DNA of 64,000 nt from Tabrizicola caldifontis. GTDB taxonomy: Bacteria; Pseudomonadota; Alphaproteobacteria; Rhodobacterales; Rhodobacteraceae. The notes under the pieces were generated by a model, which ran no database searches, had not been told where the DNA came from, and worked only from the letters and a program-made list of their open reading frames with translations. The position numbers and the translations under genes were made by a program. The DNA is taken from positions 166,162 to 230,161 of the forward strand of contig NZ_SIJH01000004.1 in assembly GCF_004762095.1 (NCBI RefSeq), written 5' to 3'. This document shows positions 20,923-27,779 of this stretch, one piece after another; position 1 is the stretch's first letter, and each line of letters starts with the position of its first letter.

Positions 20923-22152
20923 TCAGGCAACCGCTTCGGCGCGATTCAGCGCACAGTGGCTCCACAGCTCATCCATGGCCTTCACAAGGCGGTCGATGTC
21001 CTTCGGACCATGCACCGGAGACGGGGTGAACCGCAGCCGTTCCGTGCCCCGCGGGACGGTGGGGAAATTGATCGGCTGGACATAGATTCCATGCCGTTCA
21101 AGCAGCATGTCCGAGATCAGCTTGCAGTGCACAGGGTCGCCGACATGGACCGGCACGATGTGGCTTTTGTGGTCTATGATCGGCAGCCCCATGGCCTTCA
21201 ACCGTGCCTTCAGGATCCTTGCCTGCGTCTGATGCCGTTCGCGCAGCACCTGCCCGCCCTGCCCCTTCAGGAAGCGGACCGAAGCCGCCGCCCCCGCCGC
21301 CACCGTCGGCGGCAGCGAAGTGGTGAAGATGAACCCCGGCGCGTAGGAACGCACGGCATCCACCATCTTCGCGCTGGCGGCGATATACCCGCCGAACACG
21401 CCATAGGCCTTGGCCAGGGTGCCGTTGATGATGTCGATGCGATGCATCTGGCCGTCGCGTTCCGCAACACCTGCCCCGCGCGGGCCATACATGCCGACGG
21501 CATGCACCTCGTCGATATAGGTCAGCGCGCCGAACTCAGCCGCCAGATCGCAGATTTCGGCGATCGGGCCGAAGTCGCCATCCATGGAATAGACCGATTC
21601 GAAGGCGATCAGCTTCGGCGCCTGCGGGTCGTCCCTGGACAGCAGCTCGCGCAGATGGGCCACGTCGTTGTGGCGGAAGATGCGCTTCTCGCCGCCCCCG
21701 CGGCGGACGCCCTCGATCATCGAGGCGTGGTTCAGCGCGTCGGAATAGATGATCAGGCCGGGAAAGATCGTCCTGAGGGTGGAAAGCGTCGCGTCATTGG
21801 CGATGTAGGCGCTGGTAAAGACGAGAGCGGCTTCCTTCCCGTGCAGGTCGGCCAGTTCCGCCTCCAGCCGCTTGTGATAGACCGTGGTGCCGCTGATGTT
21901 GCGCGTGCCACCCGAACCTGCGCCGGTCGCGTCAAGCGCCTCATGCATCGCGGCCAGCACATCGGGGTGCTGCCCCATCCCAAGGTAATCGTTGCCGCAC
22001 CAGACCGTGATGTCCTTCTGCGTGCCGTCCGGCCTGGTCCAGACCGCGTGCGGAAACTGGCCCTTCCGCCGTTCGATGTCGATGAAGGTCCGGTAGCGGC
22101 CTTCGTCGTGCAGGCGTTGCAGGCTGGCCTCAAGCGCGCGCTCGTAATCCAT
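20923..22152 (-). CDS. hemA: 5-aminolevulinate synthase
   Basis: This PLP enzyme condenses succinyl-CoA with glycine to 5-aminolevulinate, the first step of haem, bacteriochlorophyll and B12 synthesis in alphaproteobacteria. The 409-residue protein has the family landmarks: [14 protein letters not shown], the glycine-rich [13 protein letters not shown] loop, the Asp of [13 protein letters not shown] and the PLP lysine in [13 protein letters not shown]. The start has GAGGAAG just upstream. A candidate FnrL site lies at 22207-22220, 55-68 bp upstream of the start codon, which suggests oxygen control. The gene is divergent from the dipeptidase gene. B12 demand by NrdJ also depends on this pathway. 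Confidence 0.97.
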   Translation of the reverse strand: MDYERALEASLQRLHDEGRYRTFIDIERRKGQFPHAVWTRPDGTQKDITVWCGNDYLGMGQHPDVLAAMHEALDATGAGSGGTRNISGTTVYHKRLEAELADLHGKEAALVFTSAYIANDATLSTLRTIFPGLIIYSDALNHASMIEGVRRGGGEKRIFRHNDVAHLRELLSRDDPQAPKLIAFESVYSMDGDFGPIAEICDLAAEFGALTYIDEVHAVGMYGPRGAGVAERDGQMHRIDIINGTLAKAYGVFGGYIAASAKMVDAVRSYAPGFIFTTSLPPTVAAGAAASVRFLKGQGGQVLRERHQTQARILKARLKAMGLPIIDHKSHIVPVHVGDPVHCKLISDMLLERHGIYVQPINFPTVPRGTERLRFTPSPVHGPKDIDRLVKAMDELWSHCALNRAEAVA

Positions 22153-22206
22153 GGTCTTCCTCGGTCCCTTGTGCCCCGATCCTGCCGGACCCGCGGGCGT
22201 GGTGCC

Positions 22207-22220
22207 TTGATTTCGGTCAA
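22207..22220 (-). promoter_or_regulatory. Candidate FNR/FnrL box upstream of hemA
   Basis: TTGATTTCGGTCAA matches the FNR consensus TTGAT-N4-ATCAA at 9 of 10 defined positions. It is centred about 61 bp upstream of the hemA ATG, so a start site near 22172 would place it at the class II activator position. FnrL control of hemA is established in Rhodobacter; its use here is inference. Confidence 0.6.
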
Positions 22221-22246
22221 TTGGCCCCGCGGTCCAAGGGGGCGAA

Positions 22247-22264
22247 TTGTCACCCCCTTGTCAC
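22247..22264. repeat. Direct repeat TTGTCAC x2 in the hemA/dipeptidase intergenic
   Basis: Two exact TTGTCAC copies at 22247-22253 and 22258-22264 are spaced 11 bp start to start, about one helical turn. They lie in the divergent intergenic region beyond the FnrL-like box as seen from hemA. The binding protein is unknown. Confidence 0.4.
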
Positions 22265-22353
22265 GGTCGCGGTGTTCTACCCCAACCCGGCCGCTCTGGA
22301 CAGCCCCCCGCCGCCTGATAGGCTGCCCGATAATCACAATCCGGAGAGACGAC

Positions 22354-23739
22354 ATGAGCCCCGCCCCGCAGATCGACGCCGTGCTGGCACGCATCGACGA
22401 CACTCTGCCCGAAAGCCTCGAGCGGCTGATCGAGTTGCTGCGCATTCCCTCGATCTCGACCGATCCGTCCTACAGGGCCGATTGCGCCCGCGCCGCCGAC
22501 TGGCTTGTCGCCGACCTGCAATCCCTGGGCTTTCGGGCCCGTGCAGCCCCTACGCCGGGCCATCCCATGGTTGTCGCGCATTGCGACGGACCGGGACGGC
22601 ACATCCTGTTCTACGGCCACTATGATGTGCAGCCGGTCGATCCGCTGGAACTGTGGCACCGCGCTCCCTTCGATCCCGAGGTGCAGGATACCCCGAAAGG
22701 CCGCGTGATCCGCGCGCGCGGGGCATCCGATGACAAGGGGCAGCTGATGACCTTCATCGAAGCCTGCCGCGCCTGGAAGGCCGTGCATGGAACACTGCCC
22801 GGCAAGCTGACGATCTTCCTGGAAGGCGAAGAGGAATCGGGTTCGCCATCGCTGGTCCCCTTCCTGCAACAGCACCGGGACGAACTGGCCTGCGACCTGG
22901 CGCTGATCTGCGACACCGGGCTTTACGACGAACATACCCCGGCGATCACAACCATGCTGCGGGGCCTTTGCAAGGCCGAATTCACCATACGCGCGGCGAA
23001 CCGCGATCTGCATTCCGGCATGTATGGTGGGCTGGCACGGAACCCGCTGCATGTGATGGCGCGGCTTCTGGCGGGCCTGCATGATGGCCAGGGCCGCGTG
23101 CAGGTGCCGGGCTTCTACGACGATGTGGACGAGCTGCCCGAGACGCTGCGCCAGCAGTGGCAGGCGCTGGCCTTCGACCACGCTGCCTATCTGCGCGATG
23201 TCGGCCTGTCGGTCCCCGCGGGCGAACAGGACCGCACGCCGCTGGAAATGATATGGTCGCGCCCGACCGCCGAGGTGAACGGCATGTGGGGCGGCTATAC
23301 CGGCGCAGGGTTCAAGACCGTGCTGCCGTCCGAGGCCCATGCCAAGGTCAGCTTCCGTCTTGTCTCGCGCCAGGACCCGGAAAAGATCATCGCCGCCTTC
23401 AAGGCCTGGGCCGAGGCACAGATGCCGGCCGACTGCCAGATCTTCTGGCACGGCGGCAGCGACGGCGCGCCGGCCAGCGTGATGGAAATCTCCGACCCCG
23501 CCTTCGAGGCCGCCCGCCAGGCCCTGTCCGACGAATGGGGCAAGCCTGCGGCCTTCATCGGCTCGGGCGGGTCGATCCCGGTCGCCGGCTATTTCAAGTC
23601 GATCCTCGGGATGGACGCCATGCTGATCGGCTTCGGCAAGGATGACGACAACATCCACAGCCCGAACGAGAAATACGATGTCGAGTCGTTTCACAAGGGT
23701 ATCCGCTCCTGGGCGCGCATCCTGGCTCGCATCGCATGA
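22354..23739 (+). CDS. M20-family dipeptidase
   Basis: The 461-residue protein belongs to the M20 metallopeptidases (ArgE/DapE/carnosinase type), cytoplasmic di-zinc hydrolases that split dipeptides. Metal and catalytic motifs are visible: YGHYDVQPVDP (His ligand and Asp), ASDDKGQ (bridging Asp), EGEEESGS (general base and ligand Glu), DTGLYD, and the C-terminal His in DDNIHSPNEKYD. The lid-domain histidine is in NRDLHSGMYGG. The ATG at 22354 has GGAGAG upstream; the frame is open far upstream but opposite hemA. Its stop overlaps the GNAT start by four bases (ATGA). Confidence 0.95.
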   Translation: MSPAPQIDAVLARIDDTLPESLERLIELLRIPSISTDPSYRADCARAADWLVADLQSLGFRARAAPTPGHPMVVAHCDGPGRHILFYGHYDVQPVDPLELWHRAPFDPEVQDTPKGRVIRARGASDDKGQLMTFIEACRAWKAVHGTLPGKLTIFLEGEEESGSPSLVPFLQQHRDELACDLALICDTGLYDEHTPAITTMLRGLCKAEFTIRAANRDLHSGMYGGLARNPLHVMARLLAGLHDGQGRVQVPGFYDDVDELPETLRQQWQALAFDHAAYLRDVGLSVPAGEQDRTPLEMIWSRPTAEVNGMWGGYTGAGFKTVLPSEAHAKVSFRLVSRQDPEKIIAAFKAWAEAQMPADCQIFWHGGSDGAPASVMEISDPAFEAARQALSDEWGKPAAFIGSGGSIPVAGYFKSILGMDAMLIGFGKDDDNIHSPNEKYDVESFHKGIRSWARILARIA

Positions 23740-24179
23740 GCGTCGAGATCCGCGATGCAACCCCTGCCGACGAGGCCGCCTTCCTGCGTCTCTGGCAGGG
23801 GTTTACCGAAGGCTACAACCTGACCCTGCCCGAAGGGGTGACTGCCTTCACCTGGACGCGCCTCATGGATCCGGACAGTCCGCTGAAGGCCAGGCTGGCC
23901 TGCCTTGACGGAATTCCGCAAGGATTTGCCATCCACCAGCACCATCCCTCGACCTGGGTGATGGGCGACGACGGCTATCTGGAGGATCTCTATGTCGCGC
24001 CCGAGGCGCGGGGCCGGGGTCTGGGCCGGGCACTGATCGAGGATCTGATCGCCATCGGCCGTGCGCGCGGCTGGCGGCGACTTTACTGGCTGACCGAGAT
24101 CGGCAACACCACGGCCCGGCGCCTTTACGACCAGTTTTGCGAGAATGACGGCCACATCCGCTACCGCATGACGCTCTGA
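23736..24179 (+). CDS. GNAT family N-acetyltransferase
   Basis: The 147-residue protein has the GCN5-related acetyltransferase fold, with the acetyl-CoA loop in DLYVAPEARGRGLGRALIED (about residues 85-104) and the later YWLTEIGNTTARRLYDQF motif. It is coupled to the dipeptidase by ATGA overlap, so the pair is probably co-translated, which suggests an amino-acid- or peptide-derived substrate. The exact acceptor cannot be read from sequence. The length is normal for a single-domain member. Confidence 0.93.
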   Translation: MSVEIRDATPADEAAFLRLWQGFTEGYNLTLPEGVTAFTWTRLMDPDSPLKARLACLDGIPQGFAIHQHHPSTWVMGDDGYLEDLYVAPEARGRGLGRALIEDLIAIGRARGWRRLYWLTEIGNTTARRLYDQFCENDGHIRYRMTL

Positions 24180-24251
24180 CCCGCGTCCCTTGTCGCCCGA
24201 ACCTTGCCGCCTTGCCGGGCAGCGCCCCGAGCAAGGCGTTCACTGCCCTGC

Positions 24252-24473
24252 CTAACCTCGTGCCAGGGCCATGCGGGCCAGCTTGGCCGCCAAGAGCAGC
24301 CAGGGCGCGGCATGCATCAGCAGATCGAAGATGTCGATGGGACGGACCAGATTGCCCGCGGCAAGCATCTTGAGCTTTTCCCACAGATGCGGCTCGGGCA
24401 CGAAGGGCGCAAGGCCGAGAGTCAGCGCCGCGATCACTAGGATCGCCAGGGGAAGTTGATCAAGAAACGACAT
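24252..24473 (-). CDS. Small two-helix membrane protein
   Basis: The 73-residue protein has two hydrophobic helices, LAILVIAALTLGLAPFVP (about 8-25) and LLMHAAPWLLLAAKLARMAL (about 51-70), separated by an amphipathic PHLWEKLKMLAAG linker. AGGAGG upstream of the ATG and the clear topology argue that it is real. Similar small proteins in Rhodobacteraceae are often labelled RND transporter, which the size does not support. No function can be assigned. The intergenic spaces on both sides are under 100 bp. Confidence 0.75.
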   Translation of the reverse strand: MSFLDQLPLAILVIAALTLGLAPFVPEPHLWEKLKMLAAGNLVRPIDIFDLLMHAAPWLLLAAKLARMALARG

Positions 24474-24558
24474 GGTCGGGCCTCCTGGTGCAAGTCCGGC
24501 GCCCGGCGGCGCAGACGGGGCGGACCCTGACCCAGACGCCGTTCAAGCGCAATGCAGC

Positions 24559-24915
24559 CTATTCGCAGCGACGCAGGCGCAGGGACATGCCGTCCATGAA
24601 GACCATCTCCAGCATGCCTTCGTCCTCGTCCAGCGTGATCACCGCCGAATCGAAACGGTCGCCGCGACGGTCGCGCACGAACAGGGTCGCCTCGACCCGC
24701 CCCACAACGCCGGGCGTCTCGACAAGTCCAGTCACCACGATGGCCGAATCGGCACCCACCATCGTGCCCTCCTTGACCACGAACATCTCGGCCGAGCCGC
24801 ACTTCGTGCCCTCGGGCGCATAGAGACCATCGAACCCGTATGGCAGATCAACAGCCTCGGCCAGAACGGGCCCGCACACGAGACTCAGCACGACGGCAAG
24901 CTTGCGGTGAACCAT
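24559..24915 (-). CDS. Small secreted protein of unknown function
   Basis: This 118-residue protein has a signal peptide (KLAVVLSLVCGPVLA) and a short all-beta mature part. The mature part contains two cysteines, one in EGTKCGSAEMF and one at the C-terminal RLRRCE, which could form a disulfide. It is not a family I recognise. Its role in the periplasm is unknown. It lies between the small membrane protein and the tandem tRNA-Asp genes, all on the minus strand. Confidence 0.7.
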   Translation of the reverse strand: MVHRKLAVVLSLVCGPVLAEAVDLPYGFDGLYAPEGTKCGSAEMFVVKEGTMVGADSAIVVTGLVETPGVVGRVEATLFVRDRRGDRFDSAVITLDEDEGMLEMVFMDGMSLRLRRCE

Positions 24916-24995
24916 CCGACACCTTCTGCAACTGCTTCTGGTTTATCCAGCCACAGGAACAAATCGCAAGCCGGTATTCGGGGTCGGGAACGAAA

Positions 24996-25072
24996 TGGCG
25001 CGGTGGACGGGGCTCGAACCCGCGACCCCCGGCGTGACAGGCCGGTACTCTAACCGACTGAGCTACCACCGC
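24996..25072 (-). tRNA. tRNA-Asp (GTC), downstream copy
   Basis: The 77-nt cloverleaf has acceptor GCGGTGG/CCACCGC, U8-A9 followed by D-stem GCTC, anticodon loop CTGTCAC with anticodon GTC, T-arm GGTTCGAGCC, discriminator G (the Asp identity base) and an encoded CCA. It is identical to the second copy 30 bp away. Confidence 0.97.
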
Positions 25073-25102
25073 GCATGGGCGACCGGGACGATTTCAGGAA
25101 AC

Positions 25103-25179
25103 TGGCGCGGTGGACGGGGCTCGAACCCGCGACCCCCGGCGTGACAGGCCGGTACTCTAACCGACTGAGCTACCACCGC
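25103..25179 (-). tRNA. tRNA-Asp (GTC), upstream copy
   Basis: Identical 77-nt tRNA-Asp with encoded CCA, separated from the other copy by 30 bp (25073-25102). The two are probably processed from one transcript on the minus strand. Confidence 0.97.
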
Positions 25180-25262
25180 GCGATCTTTCCTCCGGTCCCC
25201 CGGACGTGGGGGGCGTGATACTGAACCCCTTCGCCGCCGTCAATGGGCACGACAGCGAAATT

Positions 25263-26198
25263 TCACCGCTCGGGTGCCGGGATGAATTCCTGGTCATCCC
25301 CCGGCGGCAGGCTGAAGCGGCCGTGCATCCAGTCACCCGCACGCCAGGCCTCGCGCGCGGCCTCGATCTTCTCTCGGCTCGATGCGACGAAGTTCCACCA
25401 GATAAAGCGCGGCCCGTCCATCGTGGCGCCGCCCAGAAGCATGATCCGCGCGCCCCTGTTGCCTGCCCTGACCGAAACCCGGTCGCCCGGCCGGAAGACC
25501 AGCATCCGCCCCGAATCGAAGACCTGCCCGCCGACGGAGACCTCGCCCTCCAGCACATAGACGCCTCGATCCTCGTGATCGTCCGGCAGGGGAATCGCCG
25601 CGCCGGGGGCCAGCCGCGCGTCGGCGTAGAAGACCTCGGAGGGCATCTCCATCGGTACGCGCACCCCCCAGGCGTTGCCCAGGATCAGGCGCACCTCCTT
25701 GCCCTCGCCTTCCAGTTCGGGCAGCGCGGATTTGGGCAGGTGCACGAAACCCGCCGCGTCTTCCTCGCGGTCCTTCGGCAGCGCCAGCCAGGTCTGAAGC
25801 CCGAACATCGACTGAGGGCCCTTGCGGGCCTCGCCATCGGTGCGTTCGGAATGGGTGATGCCCTGGCCCGCCAGCATCCAGTTCACTGCGCCAGGCTCGA
25901 TCCAGGCGTCGGTGCCAAGGCTGTCGCGGTGGTGCAGGCGTCCCTTCATCAGATAGGTCACCGTGCCCAGCCCGATGTGCGGATGCGGCCGCACGTCGAT
26001 GCCCTGCCCGGTCAGGAACTCGGCCGGGCCCATCTGGTCGAAGAAGATGAACGGCCCGACCATCTGGCGCTGCGCCGAAGGCAACGCACGGCGCACCTCG
26101 AAGCCACCCAGGTCGCGGGCACGAGGGACGATGACGGTTTCGATCGCATCGACGGCGTCGCCGATCGGGATGGACGGGTCAAGCAGCGGGTTCCACAT
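25263..26198 (-). CDS. Pirin family protein
   Basis: The 311-residue bicupin shows the pirin metal-binding pattern in the N-terminal cupin: RPHPHIGLGTVTYLMKG plus HHRDSLG and the distal QGITHSER (His and Glu ligands). The C-terminal cupin (GVYVLEGEVSVGG) lacks an obvious metal set. Bacterial pirins include quercetin dioxygenases and redox-sensitive regulators of central metabolism; no specific role is evident here. The start at 26198 with GGAGATCC nearby fits the family N-terminus; the frame is open further upstream. A 253-bp spacer to tRNA-Val carries one copy of the dispersed GGGATACTTG motif. Confidence 0.92.
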   Translation of the reverse strand: MWNPLLDPSIPIGDAVDAIETVIVPRARDLGGFEVRRALPSAQRQMVGPFIFFDQMGPAEFLTGQGIDVRPHPHIGLGTVTYLMKGRLHHRDSLGTDAWIEPGAVNWMLAGQGITHSERTDGEARKGPQSMFGLQTWLALPKDREEDAAGFVHLPKSALPELEGEGKEVRLILGNAWGVRVPMEMPSEVFYADARLAPGAAIPLPDDHEDRGVYVLEGEVSVGGQVFDSGRMLVFRPGDRVSVRAGNRGARIMLLGGATMDGPRFIWWNFVASSREKIEAAREAWRAGDWMHGRFSLPPGDDQEFIPAPER

Positions 26199-26356
26199 GG
26201 GCGGATCTCCTTTGTCTGAAAGGTAGGGGCGACAGAGCGGAATTGCACCCCCGAAGCCCCGCGCGAACCCTGTGCAGGGGCGAACACGCGCCGCCACGCT
26301 TCCGCGGACAGTGGCCCACGCCTCACCGGGGCAAAGGCGGGGGCCAGGCCCCGCAT

Positions 26357-26383
26357 CCCCGGGATACTTGTGCAGAGAGGAAG
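26357..26383 (+). repeat. Dispersed GGGATACTTG motif, copy A
   Basis: CCCCGGGATACTTG followed by TGCAGAGAGGAAG lies in the pirin/tRNA-Val spacer. It aligns with copies at 42775-42800 and 63592-63618: C-run, GGGATACTTG-like core, then a purine-rich AGA-n-GAA tail. Confidence 0.45.
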
Positions 26384-26451
26384 GCCGGAAATGCCTCGCG
26401 TATCCGTCCGCTCGCGCGACGATTCGGGTGGCAAGACGATCGGATGGGAAA

Positions 26452-26527
26452 TGGTGGGCGGTGAGGGATTCGAACCCCCGACATTCTCGGTGTAAGCGAG
26501 ACGCTCTACCAGCTGAGCTAACCGCCC
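26452..26527 (-). tRNA. tRNA-Val (TAC)
   Basis: The 76-nt cloverleaf has acceptor GGGCGGT/ACCGCCC, D-arm TAGCTCAGCTGGTAGAGC, anticodon loop around CTTACAC with anticodon TAC, T-loop GGTTCGAATCC, discriminator A and an encoded CCA. Confidence 0.97.
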
Positions 26528-26582
26528 CCGCCTTTGTCCCTACCCTTTTGCAGACGGGCAGCGCAAGCCCCGCCGAAATGAA

Positions 26583-26609
26583 GAAAACGCGCCCAAGGGG
26601 CGCGCTTTC
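26583..26609 (-). terminator. Terminator after tRNA-Val (CAC)
   Basis: On the minus strand GCGCGCCC pairs with GGGCGCG over a CTT loop, followed by TTTTCTT. It starts nine bases past the 3' end of the tRNA-Val (CAC) gene and separates it from tRNA-Val (TAC). Confidence 0.7.
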
Positions 26610-26617
26610 GGAAAGAA

Positions 26618-26692
26618 TGGTGGGCGATAACGGATTTGAACCGCTGACATCTTCGATGTGAACGAAGCGCTCTACCGCTGAGCTAATCGCCC
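26618..26692 (-). tRNA. tRNA-Val (CAC)
   Basis: The 75-nt cloverleaf has acceptor GGGCGAT/ATCGCCC, D-arm TAGCTCAGCGGTAGAGC, anticodon stem CTTCG/CGAAG with loop TTCACAT (anticodon CAC), T-arm GGTTCAAATCC, discriminator A and an encoded CCA. It lies 13 bp downstream of the HU-like gene on the same strand. Confidence 0.97.
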
Positions 26693-26705
26693 GATGTCCG
26701 CGCTT

Positions 26706-27128
26706 TTATTCGTCCTCGCCGTCGTCTGCAAGGGGCTTTCCGGCCGGAACCTTTCCAGTCGGCACGCGCAGTTTCAGTGTCATCGCGCCACCGGTGGATT
26801 TCGCAACCCGCAGCTTGCCAAGCGGTGGCAGGACAAGAGTATGACCAGAGGCCAGCGCCGAAGCCATCGCGGCAAGCGTCGCCTCGACCGTCTTCTTGAC
26901 CTGTGGTTTCTTGCCCCCGGTGGCAGCGGCCGCGCGATCGACCAGATCCTTGAGCCTCAGGGTGCCGACTTTGCCCTCTGCCGAGGCAGCCTTCTCGGCG
27001 ACGGTCAGCGCCGGTTTGGCAGGCTTCGCCGCCGCTGGGGAATTCGCTGTCGGTTTGCCTGCAGACCTGGCCTTGGCCGAGGACTTGGCCGGTTTCGTCT
27101 CGGGGGTCTTGGACGTGCGCGGTGCCAT
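26706..27128 (-). CDS. HU-like DNA-binding protein with basic N-terminal tail
   Basis: The 140-residue protein has a Lys/Ala/Pro-rich disordered tail (about residues 1-55) followed by an HU/IHF core. The core includes KDLVDRAAAATGGKKPQVKK, the helix-2 segment ATLAAMASALASGHT and the beta turn LPPLGKLRVAK. The DNA-intercalating arm is short: only about STGGAM separates the two arm strands and the usual RNP tip is missing. Basic-tailed HU variants are known in alphaproteobacteria and may compact the nucleoid. It lies directly upstream of tRNA-Val (CAC). Confidence 0.87.
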   Translation of the reverse strand: MAPRTSKTPETKPAKSSAKARSAGKPTANSPAAAKPAKPALTVAEKAASAEGKVGTLRLKDLVDRAAAATGGKKPQVKKTVEATLAAMASALASGHTLVLPPLGKLRVAKSTGGAMTLKLRVPTGKVPAGKPLADDGEDE

Positions 27129-27296
27129 GATGCCTTCTGAAAGACTGTCGCGTCAGCGCCGAACTGTAGTCGGCGTTCCGTCCCTGTGCCAGCGGCATTG
27201 CGACCCTCGCGACAGAAAGGTTTGTCACGCCGAACCTCAGCGGATTAGCCTTCATTGCACGCCGCGAAAGCGCGCGTTTCAGTGACAGGAGTAGAC

Positions 27297-27728
27297 ATGC
27301 GCAAGGCCCTTCTGCTTTCCACCGCCCTGACCCTGGGCACCCTCAACCCCGTCAGCGCCGGCGGACCAGTGGCGATCCAGGACGAGCTCGAGGTCGTCCA
27401 GGAGAAGCCCGCATCCTCCAGCGGCGCGCTGATCCCGCTTCTGCTGGTGGCGGCTATCCTGGTCGCCGTCGCCTCGGGCGACGATGATCCGCAACCGCCG
27501 GTCGAGGTCAGCGACATCCGGCTCAAGGAGGATATCCGCCGCCTCGGCACGAACCATCTGGGCCTTGGCGTCTATCGGTATCGCTACAAGGGCATGGAGG
27601 GCGTCTGGGAGGGCGTGATGGCGCAGGAGGTCGAAGTGATGCACCCCGGCGCCATCAAGCCGCTGCCCTATGGCTACAAGGCGGTCGATTACGCAAAGCT
27701 CGGCCTGGAACTGCGCCGCATCGAATAG
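27297..27728 (+). CDS. Small secreted protein with S74/tail-spike chaperone-like domain
   Basis: The 143-residue protein has a signal peptide (KALLLSTALTLGTLNPVSA), a second hydrophobic stretch (GALIPLLLVAAILVAVASG, about 41-59) and a C-terminal domain starting at VSDIRLKEDIRRLG. That segment, followed by LGLGVYRYRYKG and WEGVMAQEVEVMHP, resembles the peptidase S74 (intramolecular chaperone) domain of phage tail fibres. It includes the Ser-Asp-x-Arg-Leu-Lys opening that holds the Ser/Lys dyad. No fibre stalk precedes it. CAGGAG lies upstream of the ATG. It is convergent with lon across a perfect hairpin. Its role is unknown. Confidence 0.75.
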   Translation: MRKALLLSTALTLGTLNPVSAGGPVAIQDELEVVQEKPASSSGALIPLLLVAAILVAVASGDDDPQPPVEVSDIRLKEDIRRLGTNHLGLGVYRYRYKGMEGVWEGVMAQEVEVMHPGAIKPLPYGYKAVDYAKLGLELRRIE

Positions 27729-27746
27729 CACAATGCCGGAAAGGAA

Positions 27747-27771
27747 AAGGCGCGCCCCATGGGCGCGCCTT
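27747..27771. terminator. Bidirectional terminator between the S74-like gene and lon
   Basis: Perfect 11-bp inverted repeat AAGGCGCGCCC/GGGCGCGCCTT with a 3-base loop sits between two convergent genes. The A and T ends give short T-tracts in both directions. Confidence 0.75.
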
Positions 27772-27779
27772 CTGCCTGG

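Noticed and set aside
24996..26692. tRNA cluster as an integration site
   Set aside because: No partial tRNA 3' repeats or integrase found; the duplicated tRNA-Asp are full-length genes.
27297..27728. Prophage remnant suggested by the S74-like domain
   Set aside because: No other phage genes, integrase or att repeats lie nearby; the protein has its own signal peptide and sits between housekeeping genes.
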